Positions 1 through 9,741 of a stretch of DNA of 64,000 nucleotides are shown piece by piece. Within the stretch, counting starts at the first letter, position 1. The number at the start of each line of letters is the position of its first letter. The translations under genes were made by a program, and so were the position numbers. The notes below the pieces were generated by a model. That model was given only the letters and a program-made list of their open reading frames with translations. It was not told where the DNA came from and made no database searches. The DNA comes from an uncultured Rikenellaceae bacterium (lineage in GTDB: Bacteria > Bacteroidota > Bacteroidia > Bacteroidales > Rikenellaceae), in the NCBI GenBank assembly GCA_944326815.1, contig CALVFI010000014.1, positions 124,001 through 188,000 of the forward strand. The letters are read 5' to 3'.

Positions 1-87
1 TTTGTGCGAAAGGTAATGACATTTGCCCGAACTGCTGTGTTGTGCTGAAGTACGATAATTTGATTCATAATCTATGCAATATTAATA

Positions 88-246
88 TTAATACCATCGT
101 GCAGGTTTAGTCCAACCCTCTAACTCATACCATTTTTCTAAGGCGTCATAACGTGTGTAACAACTCATTACTTTATGCCCGTCGATTGTCCAGATACCCC
201 AACCGCTACCACTTATTCCAATCTGATATTTCCGATTCCTTTTCAT
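88..246 (-). CDS. Small hypothetical protein (52 aa)
   Basis: A short, tryptophan- and tyrosine-rich reading frame starting MKRNRKYQIGISGSG and ending WTKPARWY. I do not recognise a family. The frame can be extended upstream to a TTG at 273, but that TTG is the last part of a perfect -7 promoter box (271-278), so it cannot be in the transcript; the ATG at 246-244 is the sensible start. It has a basic N-terminus, no signal peptide and no membrane segment. The promoter with both boxes at correct spacing is the main reason to think it is a real gene. It stands alone, with the next gene about 320 bases away. Confidence 0.5.
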   Translation of the reverse strand: MKRNRKYQIGISGSGWGIWTIDGHKVMSCYTRYDALEKWYELEGWTKPARWY

Positions 247-270
247 CGCTTTCTCTCTTTGTTTACGATA

Positions 271-302
271 CAAATATATGACATATAATTGATATATGCA
301 AA
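271..302 (-). promoter_or_regulatory. Bacteroidota sigma-A promoter for the small protein
   Basis: On the minus strand TTTG (302-299), a 20-base gap and TATATTTG (278-271) match the Bacteroidota consensus TTTG-N19-21-TAnnTTTG exactly. The implied leader to the ATG at 246 is about 18-20 bases. Confidence 0.6.
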
Positions 303-450
303 TAATTGGGCGTAAAAATATGACATATATAAAATATAAACAATAACAACAGTATTTCTATAAGACGATTATTTTATCCATTTTAAACTTTCTACGATTT
401 TCAGCCAATCCGAGATTAGTTCCATCGATAGATTCAGACGGACCTCTACT

Positions 451-486
451 AAAGCGGACAATTCGAAAGAGTTGTCCGCTTTTTTG
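451..486 (+). terminator. Rho-independent terminator hairpin
   Basis: AAAGCGGACAA (451-461) pairs perfectly with TTGTCCGCTTT (472-482) around a 10-base loop, and a T run follows to 485 on the + strand. No + strand gene is visible upstream. Read on the minus strand it would lie about 85 bases after the membrane protein gene ending at 566, but with only a short T run there. Confidence 0.6.
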
Positions 487-565
487 TCGTCATCATCCAC
501 CAATGGTTTCAGAACATATTCCATGTCATCTCCCGTACCGTGCCAACCCTTATCGGAAAAATGAT

Positions 566-1312
566 TTAATTTTTGGTAATGAGGCGTATAAGTCCGAACA
601 AATACCTGCGGAATCCAGGAACATATGCAAGAACCCGATCAAACCATTTGATGTGCTGATTGACAAATTTGACAACAAGTCCAACATATACCATTGCAAA
701 CATGGTCCCTACGCCCACCACACTCCATACCCATTCCCCAAAAAACAAATAACAGGCACATACCGCAAGGATCACCAACGTTGTATCTATAATAATCTTT
801 ACTTTGGGAAAAGGAAGTTTGCTGACTTGGCTGACAGCAATCGAAATGCCTTCACCAGGCATGGTCACAGACCCGCACTTGATTTCGAATGCAATGCCTA
901 TCCCCATAACCGTACATCCAAGCAGTTGGATCACTGCCTGCATCGACAAAGTTTCGCATATCAGAAAATCTGTCAACCACATATTGAAATCAATCAACCA
1001 TCCGAAAACAAACCCTATGACCAGCTGAAAAAGTTGAATAAATTCAAATTTCTTCCGTAGAATAACAATCTGACACAAAACAAACACGAAATTCATGAGA
1101 ATCGTATAAGTTCCAATAGACCACTCCGGAATCGAACTGACTGGACCTGCCAACGACAGAACAAGAGGTAACGATGATATAACACTGCTGCCCAAATTTG
1201 AACGTACGCATAACGCTACTCCAAGCGTCATAAGGCCTAATGAAAGTAACAACAAAAAATGCTGCCAGAGAAACGATAATATTTTTTGTTTTTTTGTCTG
1301 TTGATTTATCAT
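566..1312 (-). CDS. YczE/YitT-like integral membrane protein (248 aa)
   Basis: A polytopic membrane protein with about five to six hydrophobic helices. The N-terminus (LLLLSLGLMTLGVALCVRS) followed by NLGSS, and the later segment IGIAFEIKCGSVTMPGEG, resemble the YczE/YyaS/YitT family of predicted membrane proteins, whose substrate is unknown. A short cytoplasmic N-terminus precedes the first helix and a basic tail follows the last. It is monocistronic, with a probable -7 box (TATATTTG) at 1342-1335 about 22 bases before the ATG. The family assignment rests on sequence style and is moderately sure; transport function is inference. Confidence 0.7.
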   Translation of the reverse strand: MINQQTKKQKILSFLWQHFLLLLSLGLMTLGVALCVRSNLGSSVISSLPLVLSLAGPVSSIPEWSIGTYTILMNFVFVLCQIVILRKKFEFIQLFQLVIGFVFGWLIDFNMWLTDFLICETLSMQAVIQLLGCTVMGIGIAFEIKCGSVTMPGEGISIAVSQVSKLPFPKVKIIIDTTLVILAVCACYLFFGEWVWSVVGVGTMFAMVYVGLVVKFVNQHIKWFDRVLAYVPGFRRYLFGLIRLITKN

Positions 1313-3374
<2,062 letters not shown>

Positions 3375-3376
3375 AT

Positions 3377-3610
3377 ATGAGACTGAGAGTCATCACTCCG
3401 GAGGGAACTCTTTTGGACAGAGAGACGGATTCGGTCACGTTGCTCGGCAGCGACGGATGGTTCACCGTACAAAACCACCATGCGCCACTTGTTTCGGCGC
3501 TTGTTGCGGGACGTATGGAGTATGATGACGGCGGACAAAAGACCTTCCTGGAGATCGGCAACGGAGTGGCCGAGGTAAGACAAAATACGGTCACCGTCTT
3601 TACGGAATAA
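3377..3610 (+). CDS. atpC: F1Fo ATP synthase subunit epsilon, short form (77 aa)
   Basis: The central-stalk epsilon subunit, which contacts gamma and the c ring. The sequence covers only the N-terminal beta-sandwich: MRLRVITPEG, then VTLLGSDGWFTVQNHHAPLV (22-41). The C-terminal helical hairpin used by longer epsilon subunits to inhibit ATP hydrolysis is absent: the protein ends after the sandwich at FTE. I believe short epsilon subunits are normal in Bacteroidota. It sits directly between atpD and the unknown membrane protein gene. Confidence 0.95.
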   Translation: MRLRVITPEGTLLDRETDSVTLLGSDGWFTVQNHHAPLVSALVAGRMEYDDGGQKTFLEIGNGVAEVRQNTVTVFTE

Positions 3611-3627
3611 CGTTAAAAACCTATGCC

Positions 3628-4050
3628 ATGCACAAACTTCTGCTGAAATTACGACTAAAGATCTACACTCTGCTGATAATCTCCTATTTGGCAGTAGGAT
3701 TATTGAGCACGGTTGTCTTTTCGGTACTGTTGCCGGAGAACTATTTCCGCGCCTATCCGGCCATCGGCATTTTTTATCTCGTCACGGGATTGCTCCTCAA
3801 TATGAGCCTCGACCGGACACGGTGGCAGCGGCCAGACAAGTTGTTGAACATCTACATGATGGGAAGAATGGTCAAATTCGTGCTCACCATCGTCTTCCTG
3901 TTGGTCGGAGGAGGACTCATCTCCTCGGTTCCGGAACGCAAGACATTCGCCATATCCCTCGTATGCAACTATTTCGTATATACAGGATTGGAACTATATA
4001 TTTACTACCAGTACAACAAAAGAATCACCCGGAATGCAAATAAAAAATAA
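3628..4050 (+). CDS. ATP-synthase-operon membrane protein, AtpI-like position (140 aa)
   Basis: A small membrane protein with four predicted helices at about 12-34, 43-62, 77-99 and 106-128, and a basic tail (RITRNANKK). No soluble domain or recognisable motif. It lies inside the operon between atpC and atpB and overlaps the atpB start by 17 bases, so its translation is probably coupled to that of atpB. By position and topology it may do the job of AtpI (assembly of the c ring or Mg2+ handling), but similarity to AtpI is not evident by eye, so this is inference. Confidence 0.75.
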   Translation: MHKLLLKLRLKIYTLLIISYLAVGLLSTVVFSVLLPENYFRAYPAIGIFYLVTGLLLNMSLDRTRWQRPDKLLNIYMMGRMVKFVLTIVFLLVGGGLISSVPERKTFAISLVCNYFVYTGLELYIYYQYNKRITRNANKK

Positions 4051-5089
4051 AATACGCTCTATCGCCCTCCTGTTTGGAGCACTTTTTCTTCTGTTGCCAG
4101 CACGCGCTGCCGCGGAAGTGAATGTGAAAGAGATTGTCTTTGAACATTTGGGCGACAGTTATATGTGGCATATCACCGAATGGAACGGCCATGAAGTGGG
4201 TATTCCTCTGCCGATCATCGTACGCAGCCACGAGGGAGGCTGGCACGTTTTCCTCTCCTCCCGCCTGGAACACGGAGCGGAATATCAGGGATTCTATATT
4301 GCATCGGAAGGCAATCACGCAGGGAAAATCGTGGAACGGAATGCCGCCGGTGAAGAGGTGCGCCCTTCGATCGACATCTCCATTACGAAAAACGTACTCG
4401 CCCTTTTCATCAGTTGTACGATTCTGCTACTGGTGATTCTGCCCGTCGCCCGCTGGTACCGGGATGGACGCATGACACCCCCGCGAGGTTTCCGAGGCGC
4501 CGTGGAGATGTTGGTGATGAATATCCAGGACGAGGTGATCAAACCCTGTGTCGGGACACAATACCAACGGTTTTCGCCCTATCTGCTGACCGTATTCTTC
4601 TTCATTCTGATCAATAACGTACTCGGGCTCGTACCCTTCTTCCCGGGCGGGGCCAACATCACCGGCAACATCGCCGTCACATTCCTGCTGGCTCTTTGTA
4701 CCTTTATCGCCACGAACTTCAACGGCACAAAAGAGTACTGGAAAGAGACCCTGTGGCCTGAAGTTCCGTTGTGGTTGAAACTACCTGCACCGATTATGCC
4801 CGTACTCGAGATCTTCGGCATCTTCACCAAGCCTTTCGCATTGATGATCCGTCTGTTCGCCAACATCACAGCCGGACATGCCGTGATCCTGGGTCTGATC
4901 TGTGTCATCTTCATCACCGCATCGATGGGTGCCGCCATCAACACCGGCATGACGATCGTCGCCGTAGCCTTCAGTATCTTCATGAGCTTTCTCGAACTAC
5001 TCGTGGCATTCATCCAAGCCTACGTATTTACGCTTCTTTCGGCCGTCTTCATCGGTATGGCCGTAGAAAAACATACAACCGAATCATAA
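4034..5089 (+). CDS. atpB: F1Fo ATP synthase subunit a (351 aa)
   Basis: The stator channel subunit of Fo. An N-terminal signal-like segment (LLFGALFLLLPARAAAE) and a periplasmic domain of about 100 residues come before the core helices, making it longer than E. coli AtpB (271 aa); this extension is typical of Bacteroidota. The essential arginine facing the c ring is about R273 in FALMIRLFANITAGH. The C-terminal helix reads FIQAYVFTLLSAVFIGMA. It overlaps the preceding membrane protein gene and is followed 19 bases later by atpE. Confidence 0.96.
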   Translation: MQIKNKIRSIALLFGALFLLLPARAAAEVNVKEIVFEHLGDSYMWHITEWNGHEVGIPLPIIVRSHEGGWHVFLSSRLEHGAEYQGFYIASEGNHAGKIVERNAAGEEVRPSIDISITKNVLALFISCTILLLVILPVARWYRDGRMTPPRGFRGAVEMLVMNIQDEVIKPCVGTQYQRFSPYLLTVFFFILINNVLGLVPFFPGGANITGNIAVTFLLALCTFIATNFNGTKEYWKETLWPEVPLWLKLPAPIMPVLEIFGIFTKPFALMIRLFANITAGHAVILGLICVIFITASMGAAINTGMTIVAVAFSIFMSFLELLVAFIQAYVFTLLSAVFIGMAVEKHTTES

Positions 5090-5096
5090 TCATTAA

Positions 5097-5357
<261 letters not shown>

Positions 5358-5369
5358 AACCTACGTGTC

Positions 5370-5870
5370 ATGTCACTTCTAATTCCAGATACAGGGCTGC
5401 TGTTCTGGATGACGTTGTCGTTCCTGATCGTGCTGGGCATTCTGACGAAATTCGGCTTTCCGATCATCACCAAAGCGGTACAAAAACGTTCGGAATACAT
5501 TGCCGATTCGATGGAGACGGCCCGCCTTGCCGAAGAGAAGATCGCCGCACTGCAAAAAGAGGGCGATGCCATCCTGGCAAAAGCCCAAGAAGAGCGCAAC
5601 GCATTGCTGAATGAAGCCCAGGAGATCCGTAACCGTATGATCGCGGAAGCACGCGGAGCCGCAGAAGCGGAAGCACGTGCCGTCGCAGAGAAAGCACGGG
5701 CGGACATCGAAGAGTCGAAACGCAAAGCCCTGAGCGAGATTCGAGGACAGGTGGCTGATCTGTCGGTACGTATCGCATCGAAAGTGGTGCGCGAACGGCT
5801 CGCGGACGAAGGGGCACAAAAGCATCTGATCGATCGACTGCTCGACGATGAAATCAATTATCCTTCGTAA
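5370..5870 (+). CDS. atpF: F1Fo ATP synthase subunit b (166 aa)
   Basis: The peripheral stalk: one N-terminal membrane helix (LLFWMTLSFLIVLGILTKFG, about 10-29) followed by a long charged coiled coil rich in E, K, A and R up to about 140. Usual length. There is a single b gene, so the stalk is presumably a homodimer. Starts 12 bases after atpE and is followed 3 bases later by atpH. Confidence 0.97.
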   Translation: MSLLIPDTGLLFWMTLSFLIVLGILTKFGFPIITKAVQKRSEYIADSMETARLAEEKIAALQKEGDAILAKAQEERNALLNEAQEIRNRMIAEARGAAEAEARAVAEKARADIEESKRKALSEIRGQVADLSVRIASKVVRERLADEGAQKHLIDRLLDDEINYPS

Positions 5871-5873
5871 ACC

Positions 5874-6422
5874 ATGGACAGCGGACTCATTGCCAGACGC
5901 TACGCCAGCGCATTGCTGATGTACGCCCGAAAACACGGGGTTGAGAAACCTATCTATGCCTCAGCACAAGCTGTGGCACGAAATTTCGCACAATATCCCG
6001 CTCTGCGGGACATCTTGGGCAACCCTCTGATGTCTCACCGCAAAAAGACCGATATACTCTGTGCGTTGGCAACCCCGGAGAAGAGCTCCGAATTCCGTCG
6101 TTTTGCAGAACTGGTAACGGAGAACGACCGCATCGACCTGATGCAGATGATATGCCTGAGCTACGTGGAGCTCTGTCGCCAAGAGCAGCGTATTCTTGAA
6201 GTAGAGTTGACGACAGCCGTACCCATCTCCGAAGAGACTCGCTCCCGGATAGCGACAAAGATCGCTCAAATAACAGGTAAAACGATAGAGATGACCACGC
6301 AAACCGATCCGGCACTTATCGGAGGATTCGCCGTACGATGGGACACTTATCGGTGGGACGCCAGCGTAGTCTCCGAACTACGAAGGATTCGAAAAAGTTT
6401 AACGGCTACGGCCAACAATTAA
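5874..6422 (+). CDS. atpH: F1Fo ATP synthase subunit delta (182 aa)
   Basis: The OSCP/delta subunit joining the b stalk to the top of F1. The N-terminus (LIARRYASALLMYARKHG) has the typical delta start, and the C-terminal domain contains EVELTTAVPISEETR and the conserved DPALIGGF near 144-151. Length is normal. It lies between atpF and atpA in the same operon. Confidence 0.96.
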   Translation: MDSGLIARRYASALLMYARKHGVEKPIYASAQAVARNFAQYPALRDILGNPLMSHRKKTDILCALATPEKSSEFRRFAELVTENDRIDLMQMICLSYVELCRQEQRILEVELTTAVPISEETRSRIATKIAQITGKTIEMTTQTDPALIGGFAVRWDTYRWDASVVSELRRIRKSLTATANN

Positions 6423-6432
6423 GAGGTAAATT

Positions 6433-8016
6433 ATGTCAAACAACATAAAAGTAAGCGAAATACCCGAGATTCTGTACGGCTTGCTGGACAAGACCGACCT
6501 GGAGGAGTCTCTCGAAGAGGTGGGGACCGTCATTCAGGTAAGTGACGGCGTGGCGCGCATCTACGGATTGCGGAACGCCGAGGCCAACGAACTGCTGGAG
6601 TTCGACGGAGGGATGAAGGCCATTGTGATGAACCTCGAAGAGGATAACGTGGGAGCGGTGTTGCTGGGACCGACCGACCTGGTACGCGAAGGAGATACTG
6701 TCAAACGTACGGGAGAGATCGCTTCGATTCTGGTCGGCGAAGGGCTGATGGGGCGAGTCATAAATGCCCTCGGCGAGCCGCTGGACGGACAAGGTCCAAT
6801 CACAGGAGAGCGGATTCCCATGCCTTTGGAGAGAAAAGCTCCCGGGGTGATCTTCCGCCAACCGGTCAACCAACCGTTGCAAACCGGCATCAAAGCGGTG
6901 GATGCCATGATCCCCGTCGGGCGAGGACAACGGGAACTGATTATCGGCGACCGCCAAACGGGAAAAACTTCGATTGCGATCGATACCATTCTGAACCAAC
7001 GTAAGAACTACGAACAAGGGAAGCCGGTTCACTGCATCTATGTAGCAATCGGCCAAAAGGCCTCTACCGTAGCCTCCCTGGTAAACATGCTGCGCGAGAA
7101 AGGGGCCATGGATTACACCACCGTCGTGATGTCCACTTCGGCTGACCCTGCCGCCATGCAATACTTTGCCCCTTTTGCAGGGGCTGCCATCGGCGAATAT
7201 TACCGCGACACGGGACGCGACGCATTAATCGTGTACGATGACCTGTCGAAGCAGGCCGTTGCCTACCGTGAAGTGTCGCTGATCCTGCGCCGGCCTTCGG
7301 GACGTGAAGCCTATCCGGGAGATATCTTCTACCTGCACTCCCGTCTGCTGGAGCGTGCTGCCAAGATCATCAACCAGGATGACATCGCCGCCCAAATGAA
7401 CGACCTGCCGGAAAGCCTCAAAGGAAAAGTCAAGGGAGGAGGCTCGCTCACCGCTCTTCCGATTATCGAAACGCAGGCAGGCGACGTCTCGGCCTACATT
7501 CCGACCAACGTAATCTCCATCACCGACGGTCAGATCTTCCTCGACACCGATCTGTTCAATCAAGGCAACCGACCGGCAATCAACATCGGTATCTCCGTCT
7601 CGCGTGTGGGAGGGAACGCCCAGATCAAATCGATGAAAAAGGTGGCCGGGACATTGAAAATCGACCTCGCACAATACCGTGAACTGGAGGCCTTCACCCG
7701 TTTCGGCGGGGACATGGATCCAGTGACGGAACAGGTGATCGACAACGGACGGAAAAATACCCGTCTGCTCATCCAACCTCAATACAGTCCGCTACCGGTC
7801 GGGGAGGAGATCGCCATCCTCTATTGCGGCACCCAAGGATTGTTGCGTCGTGTGCCGCTCAATAAAGTCCTCGACTTCGAGGCTACGTTCCTCAGCCGCC
7901 TGAGGACGGAATACGCCGATACGGTCATCACACCATTGGAGCAGGGGACGATCGACGAAACGATCAAACAACGCATCGAAAAACTGGCTGCCGAAGTGGC
8001 TGCACAATACGAATAA
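6433..8016 (+). CDS. atpA: F1Fo ATP synthase subunit alpha (527 aa)
   Basis: The regulatory nucleotide-binding subunit of F1. The N-terminal beta barrel is followed by the P-loop GDRQTGKT (172-179). The alpha-type sequence [17 protein letters not shown] is present in the catalytic-site interface region. Somewhat longer than E. coli alpha (513), with extra residues after about 200 ([10 protein letters not shown]) and near [18 protein letters not shown]. Starts 10 bases after atpH; atpG begins 6 bases after its stop codon. Confidence 0.98.
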   Translation: MSNNIKVSEIPEILYGLLDKTDLEESLEEVGTVIQVSDGVARIYGLRNAEANELLEFDGGMKAIVMNLEEDNVGAVLLGPTDLVREGDTVKRTGEIASILVGEGLMGRVINALGEPLDGQGPITGERIPMPLERKAPGVIFRQPVNQPLQTGIKAVDAMIPVGRGQRELIIGDRQTGKTSIAIDTILNQRKNYEQGKPVHCIYVAIGQKASTVASLVNMLREKGAMDYTTVVMSTSADPAAMQYFAPFAGAAIGEYYRDTGRDALIVYDDLSKQAVAYREVSLILRRPSGREAYPGDIFYLHSRLLERAAKIINQDDIAAQMNDLPESLKGKVKGGGSLTALPIIETQAGDVSAYIPTNVISITDGQIFLDTDLFNQGNRPAINIGISVSRVGGNAQIKSMKKVAGTLKIDLAQYRELEAFTRFGGDMDPVTEQVIDNGRKNTRLLIQPQYSPLPVGEEIAILYCGTQGLLRRVPLNKVLDFEATFLSRLRTEYADTVITPLEQGTIDETIKQRIEKLAAEVAAQYE

Positions 8017-8022
8017 CGGAAT

Positions 8023-8877
8023 ATGGCATCGCTGAAAGAGGTCAAACAACGCATCGCAACCGTCCAAAGCACGAAAAAGATCACCGTAGCCCGGCAAATG
8101 ATCTCCTCCGCCCGACTGCACCAGGCACAAGGCGTATTGGAGCATGCGCAAATCTACGGCAAAGGGTTGGAGGAGTTGCTGTGCCGGCTTCAAGAAGTTC
8201 TGGCAGAACGGTCGATCCCGTTGCTGACGGAACGGTCGGAAGGCCCGGTGGCGGTTGTCGTCATGGCATCCAATAGCGGGATGTGCGGTGCATTCAACGC
8301 CAATATGATCCGTGAGGTGGCTCACATCGGTAAACGCTATCCCCAGGAGGAGTTGTTGTTCTATCCGATAGGCAAGAAAATCCGACAAGCCCTTCTCCTG
8401 TCAGGACAGAAGGTCGAAGGCTCATTCGACAATCTCATGGAGAAGCCCTCTTCGGAGGAGATAGCCCAAGCCGTTGATCAACTCATGGAAGCATTCCTTT
8501 CGGGAGGTGTAAAACGGGTGGATCTGCTCTATTACCACTTCCGCAACCTGGCCCGGCAGGAGATCAAATACCGCACGCTTCTGCCGCTCACTCCAGTTTC
8601 GGCAACGGCCGACGAAAGGCCCAACGACGACTACATCTTCGAGCCTTCACTATCGGAAGTGCTAAAAACGCTATTACCCGAGATCGTACGCGCCCGGTTC
8701 CGTACAGCGCTCGCAGACAACCATACCTCGGAATTCGGAGCCCGGACGATGGCCATGCAGCTGGCCAGCGAAAATGCCGATCAGCTGCTGGAAGAGCTCC
8801 AACGCAACTACAATAAGCTCAGACAACAGAACATCACTTCCGAGTTGCTCGACATCATCGGAAGTTCGTTCGCTTGA
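8023..8877 (+). CDS. atpG: F1Fo ATP synthase subunit gamma (284 aa)
   Basis: The rotor shaft of F1. N-terminal and C-terminal coiled-coil helices flank a Rossmann-like middle; MASLKEVKQRIATVQSTKKI and the C-terminal ARTMAMQLASENADQLL are classic gamma sequences. Last gene of the operon, followed 21 bases later by a strong terminator. Confidence 0.97.
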   Translation: MASLKEVKQRIATVQSTKKITVARQMISSARLHQAQGVLEHAQIYGKGLEELLCRLQEVLAERSIPLLTERSEGPVAVVVMASNSGMCGAFNANMIREVAHIGKRYPQEELLFYPIGKKIRQALLLSGQKVEGSFDNLMEKPSSEEIAQAVDQLMEAFLSGGVKRVDLLYYHFRNLARQEIKYRTLLPLTPVSATADERPNDDYIFEPSLSEVLKTLLPEIVRARFRTALADNHTSEFGARTMAMQLASENADQLLEELQRNYNKLRQQNITSELLDIIGSSFA

Positions 8878-8898
8878 CCGAGCACTCCTGTTTGGTTG

Positions 8899-8936
8899 CA
8901 CCTCCCGACAGACCATCTATCGGGAGGTGTTTTTTT
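8899..8936 (+). terminator. Terminator of the ATP synthase operon
   Basis: CACCTCCCGA (8899-8908) pairs perfectly with TCGGGAGGTG (8920-8929) across an 11-base loop, followed by seven T (8930-8936). It closes the atp operon and sits immediately before the next promoter. Confidence 0.9.
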
Positions 8937-8937
8937 G

Positions 8938-8945
8938 TATCTTTG
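8938..8945 (+). promoter_or_regulatory. -7 promoter box for the DNA glycosylase gene
   Basis: TATCTTTG matches TAnnTTTG exactly. It begins 2 bases after the atp terminator and 33 bases before the ATG at 8971. No TTTG is seen at -33, where the terminator stem lies. Confidence 0.5.
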
Positions 8946-8970
8946 ACCAAACGACCGAAAACGAACAACC

Positions 8971-9594
8971 ATGCCGCGATTCCCTTATGGAAAGACCGAG
9001 ATCAACTACCTCAGCCAGCAAGACCCCTCCCTGGCTGCAGCGATCACCCGTATCGGGCCACTCTCGCTCGAGATGACCCCCGACCTGTTCACCGCCCTGA
9101 CAGATGCTATCATAAGCCAACAACTGTCGGACAAAGCCGCACGAACCATCCAGGGAAGATTCAGAGCACTCCTCGGAGAGGTTGTCCCGGAACGGATCAT
9201 CGCCACCTCCCCGGAACAGCTACGGACATGCGGTATCTCGCTCCGTAAAGCCGAATACATTCTCCATGCAGCAAAAGCTGCACTCGAAGGCAAGTTGAAT
9301 CCTGAGAAACTCCACTCCCTTCGTGACGAAGAGCTATGCCGACAACTCATGGCTCTACCCGGAGTTGGGAAATGGACGGCCGAGATGCTGATGATTTTTG
9401 CGCTGGGCCGACCCGATATCGTCAGCTATGGCGACTTGGCCATCCGTCGGGGCATGATGCGGCTCTACGGGCTGCAGGAGCTCTCGCGCGCCACATTCGA
9501 AACCTATCGCCGCCGTTATTCTCCCTACGGCACCGTGGCCTCCTTCTATCTCTGGAGAATCGCCCACGAAGAGGAAACCACCCTCCGCCAATAG
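8971..9594 (+). CDS. DNA-3-methyladenine glycosylase, HhH-GPD family (207 aa)
   Basis: A base-excision-repair enzyme removing alkylated purines. The helix-hairpin-helix is LPGVGKWTA (129-137), and the catalytic aspartate is D155 in SYGDLAIRRG. FTALTDAIISQQLS (40-53) is the usual first helix of the AlkA/MAG branch. The length suits the short AlkA type, without the N-terminal beta domain of E. coli AlkA. No iron-sulfur cysteine cluster follows, which argues against the MutY/Nth branch. Monocistronic, downstream of the atp terminator. Confidence 0.9.
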   Translation: MPRFPYGKTEINYLSQQDPSLAAAITRIGPLSLEMTPDLFTALTDAIISQQLSDKAARTIQGRFRALLGEVVPERIIATSPEQLRTCGISLRKAEYILHAAKAALEGKLNPEKLHSLRDEELCRQLMALPGVGKWTAEMLMIFALGRPDIVSYGDLAIRRGMMRLYGLQELSRATFETYRRRYSPYGTVASFYLWRIAHEEETTLRQ

Positions 9595-9741
9595 CATTTC
9601 CCCTCGGCCTCACCCGGAAAATCACTTAAAAACAACCGTTTTACGACAAAGATGGATAAAGCCTGTCGGTTTTACGATTTTTTTCCTATATTTATAAGCC
9701 TATTACAAGAACCTAATTTAAAACTATTAACTATTTGAACC

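Noticed and set aside
3..107. Open + strand frame with a CPNC sequence (CAKGNDICPNCCVVLK)
   Set aside because: No start in the window, the tail reads as repeated N/I residues typical of non-coding AT-rich DNA, and it overlaps the small minus-strand gene. It could be the end of a gene outside the window, but support is too weak.
503..1060. 185-residue + strand frame
   Set aside because: Antisense shadow of the membrane protein gene at 566-1312, rich in His/Pro/Asn with no domain pattern.
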